A stretch of 64,000 bases of DNA. It comes from Sphingomonas montanisoli. GTDB taxonomy: Bacteria; Pseudomonadota; Alphaproteobacteria; Sphingomonadales; Sphingomonadaceae. Where the stretch lies: assembly GCF_008274695.1 (NCBI RefSeq), contig NZ_VTOU01000004.1:186001-250000 (forward strand), read 5' to 3'. Made by a program: the position numbers and the translations under genes. A model generated the notes under the pieces. That model ran no database searches. It was given only the letters and a program-made list of their open reading frames with translations, and had not been told where the DNA came from. Positions 62,508-64,000 of the stretch are shown piece after piece. How positions within the stretch are numbered: the stretch's first letter is position 1; the number at the start of each line of letters is the position of its first letter.

Positions 62508-62848
62508 TAGGCAATGTCACCTCGATCAGCGGTGCGCCGAACACCGATTCCAAGTCGTCCGACCTGGAAAAGCTCAAGGCAGTCGCGAAGCAGTTCGAGG
62601 CGGTGTTCCTGCGCCAGATCCTGTCGTCGGCGCGCCAGTCGAAGCTGGGCGACGACATCATGGGCAGCGACGCCACCGATCAGTTCCGCGACATGCAGGA
62701 CGCGCGTCTGGCCGACAACATGGCCGACAAGGGCGTGTTCGGCGTGGCCGATCTGCTGGTGAAGCAGTTCGCGGCGCGCGTCGGGGGATCGACCCCGGCG
62801 GCGGATGCCACGGCCAAGCCCGCCGAAGCACAGGCTGAAACGAAATGA
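62504..62848 (+). CDS. flgJ: Rod-binding protein FlgJ (rod-cap domain only)
   Basis: A 114-residue protein with the rod-binding core LKAVAKQFEAVFLRQILSSARQSKLGDDIMGSDATDQFRDMQDARLADNMADKG. The C-terminal muramidase of enteric FlgJ is missing, as in many alphaproteobacteria, so a separate lytic enzyme must open the wall. ATGA overlaps link it with flgI before and flgK after. Confidence 0.93.
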   Translation: MIGNVTSISGAPNTDSKSSDLEKLKAVAKQFEAVFLRQILSSARQSKLGDDIMGSDATDQFRDMQDARLADNMADKGVFGVADLLVKQFAARVGGSTPAADATAKPAEAQAETK

Positions 62849-64000
62849 GCGATCTCCTCTCGATCGGCCGTTCGGGTGTCGTCGCATATCGCGCCGCTTT
62901 GTCCGCGGTCGGCGAGAATGTCGCCAATTCGGAAACCGAGGGCTATTCGCGCCGCACGGTTACGATCAAGGAATCGAATCTCTCCTCCTCGTCGAGCTAT
63001 CAGTACAAGTCGCAGACCTATTTCGGCGGCGCGAATGTCGGCTCGGTCGATCGGATCGCGAACGATTACAAGGCGTCCTATGTCCGCCTGTCGACCTCGG
63101 AAGATGCTCGCGCCTCGACCAAGGCGACCTGGCTGAGCACCGCCGAAGGTGCGCTCAACGACACGGATGTCGGTCTGGGCGTGAAGATGTCGACCGTGTT
63201 CACTTCGGTCGAAGGGCTTACCGCCGACGTCGACAGCAACCCGAACCGTCAGACGGTGATCGCCGCCGTGACCGAGGCGGCGCAGCAGTTCAACGCCACC
63301 GCCAAGGCGCTCAAGGATACGGCAGCCGGCATCAACACCGCCGCGCTGACCAGTGTCGCCAGCCTTAATGACTCGCTGACCGCGCTTGCGCAGATCAACA
63401 TGGGCCTTCGCCGCGCCAGCCCCGGTTCGGCCGCGTCAGCGCAGCTTCTCGATCGGCGTGACGCGGTGCTCAACGATGTGTCGAAGCTCATCGGCGTCGA
63501 CGTCCGGTTCGAAACGGATGGGCGCGCGAGCGTCGCCATCACCGGCAACAGCGCGGTTCAATTGCTCGACGCGAACCGCACCGACACCGCCTATATCGGC
63601 GCGGTACAGTCGAGCGACGGGCGCATCTCGCTGATCGCGTCCGGCGCTCTGCTGGGTGCGCAGGTTCCGGTCTCGCCGCAGTCGGGCTCGCTCTCCGCGC
63701 TCGTCGACGTCGCGGGCACGGTGGCCGATCGCCGCCAGAAGCTCGATACGATCGCAGCCACCTTCGCAAGCACGATCAACAATTGGAACCGCAACGGCGT
63801 CGACCAGAATGGCGCGCCGGGTGCCGACCTTTTAACTCTGGGGGCCGGCGGGGCTTCGACCATCGTCGCGGCGACGCAGGACACGACCAAGGTTGCCGCG
63901 CAGTCGCTCACCGGGGTGCGGAACGGCAACGCCCTCGAGCTCAAGAATACGCGCAACTCGACCGGTCCGGAAGCGCAATGGGCGCTGCTTGTGTCGACCC
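62845..64000 (+). CDS. flgK: Hook-filament junction protein FlgK, N-terminal part (cut by window end)
   Basis: 385 residues are visible with no stop: SDLLSIGRSGVVAYRAALSAVGENVANSETEGYSRRTVTIKES at the start, then the helical D1 segment with DVGLGVKMSTVFTSVEGLTADVDSNPNRQTVIAAVTEAAQQFN and LLDRRDAVLNDVSKLIGVDVRF, and STINNWNRNGVDQNGAPGADLLTL. It links hook and filament and is normally followed by flgL. The ATG overlaps the flgJ stop (ATGA). Confidence 0.94.
   Translation, partial: MSDLLSIGRSGVVAYRAALSAVGENVANSETEGYSRRTVTIKESNLSSSSSYQYKSQTYFGGANVGSVDRIANDYKASYVRLSTSEDARASTKATWLSTAEGALNDTDVGLGVKMSTVFTSVEGLTADVDSNPNRQTVIAAVTEAAQQFNATAKALKDTAAGINTAALTSVASLNDSLTALAQINMGLRRASPGSAASAQLLDRRDAVLNDVSKLIGVDVRFETDGRASVAITGNSAVQLLDANRTDTAYIGAVQSSDGRISLIASGALLGAQVPVSPQSGSLSALVDVAGTVADRRQKLDTIAATFASTINNWNRNGVDQNGAPGADLLTLGAGGASTIVAATQDTTKVAAQSLTGVRNGNALELKNTRNSTGPEAQWALLVST

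Overview
The window is a dense, high-GC alphaproteobacterial chromosome segment. Protein content points to the Sphingomonadales (a Sphingomonas-like genus): HdaA next to ppk and ppx, TrcR (DUF1013), DUF1192, a PepSY reductase behind a TonB-dependent receptor, small flagellins and an FlbD-type activator. No rRNA, tRNA, transposase, phage gene or CRISPR array was seen. The DNA reads as core chromosome with no clear island.

Left part (1-34 kb) is housekeeping and metabolism. It holds the tail of a cysteine-synthase-like gene, an acetyltransferase/SH3 pair, a PAS-GGDEF diguanylate cyclase and the tightly overlapping minus-strand unit purM-purN-membrane protein-yjbR. Divergent from it runs DUF2066-hdaA, followed by ppk1-ppx (polyphosphate turnover). 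Next come an exported RidA-like protein, an iron-uptake cassette (Fur-like box, TonB receptor, small membrane protein, PepSY protein), clpA with an upstream DUF1192 gene, a quinone oxidoreductase, a GST, an LpxH-like phosphoesterase translationally coupled to a glycosyltransferase, trcR, xseB-ispA, coaD, a periplasmic PPIase, queA/tgt with an inverted permease between them, DsrE/MoeB-like genes, dxs and a cupin.

Right part (34.5-64 kb) is one large flagellar locus. Minus strand: flbD-fliE-F-G-H-I-J-K-L (one unit ending at a strong terminator), fliM-N-O, flhA-flhG-fliA, flgA, flgM-flgN and motA-motB. Plus strand: two near-identical flagellin genes, an unknown membrane protein and flgB-C-D-E-F-G-H-I-J-K, cut by the window end.

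The regulatory hierarchy can partly be read from the DNA. CtrA-like TTAA-N7-TTAA sites (7 of 8 matches) lie in front of flbD and flhA. A near-perfect sigma-54 promoter with two helically phased CGGCAA-N4-TTGCCG palindromes lies in front of flgB. Sigma-28-like promoters with a CCGTTA core lie in front of both flagellins and, more weakly, flgM. Export genes fliP, fliQ, fliR and flhB, and also flhF and fliD, are not in the window.

A further recurring theme is about ten large intergenic palindromic repeats in three sequence families, placed almost always just after stop codons. I found no convincing wholly new multi-gene system. The best leads are regulatory (flgB palindromes, the trcR leader hairpin, the CCGTTA promoters) and structural oddities in flagellar proteins (short MotA/MotB, FlgH without a lipobox).
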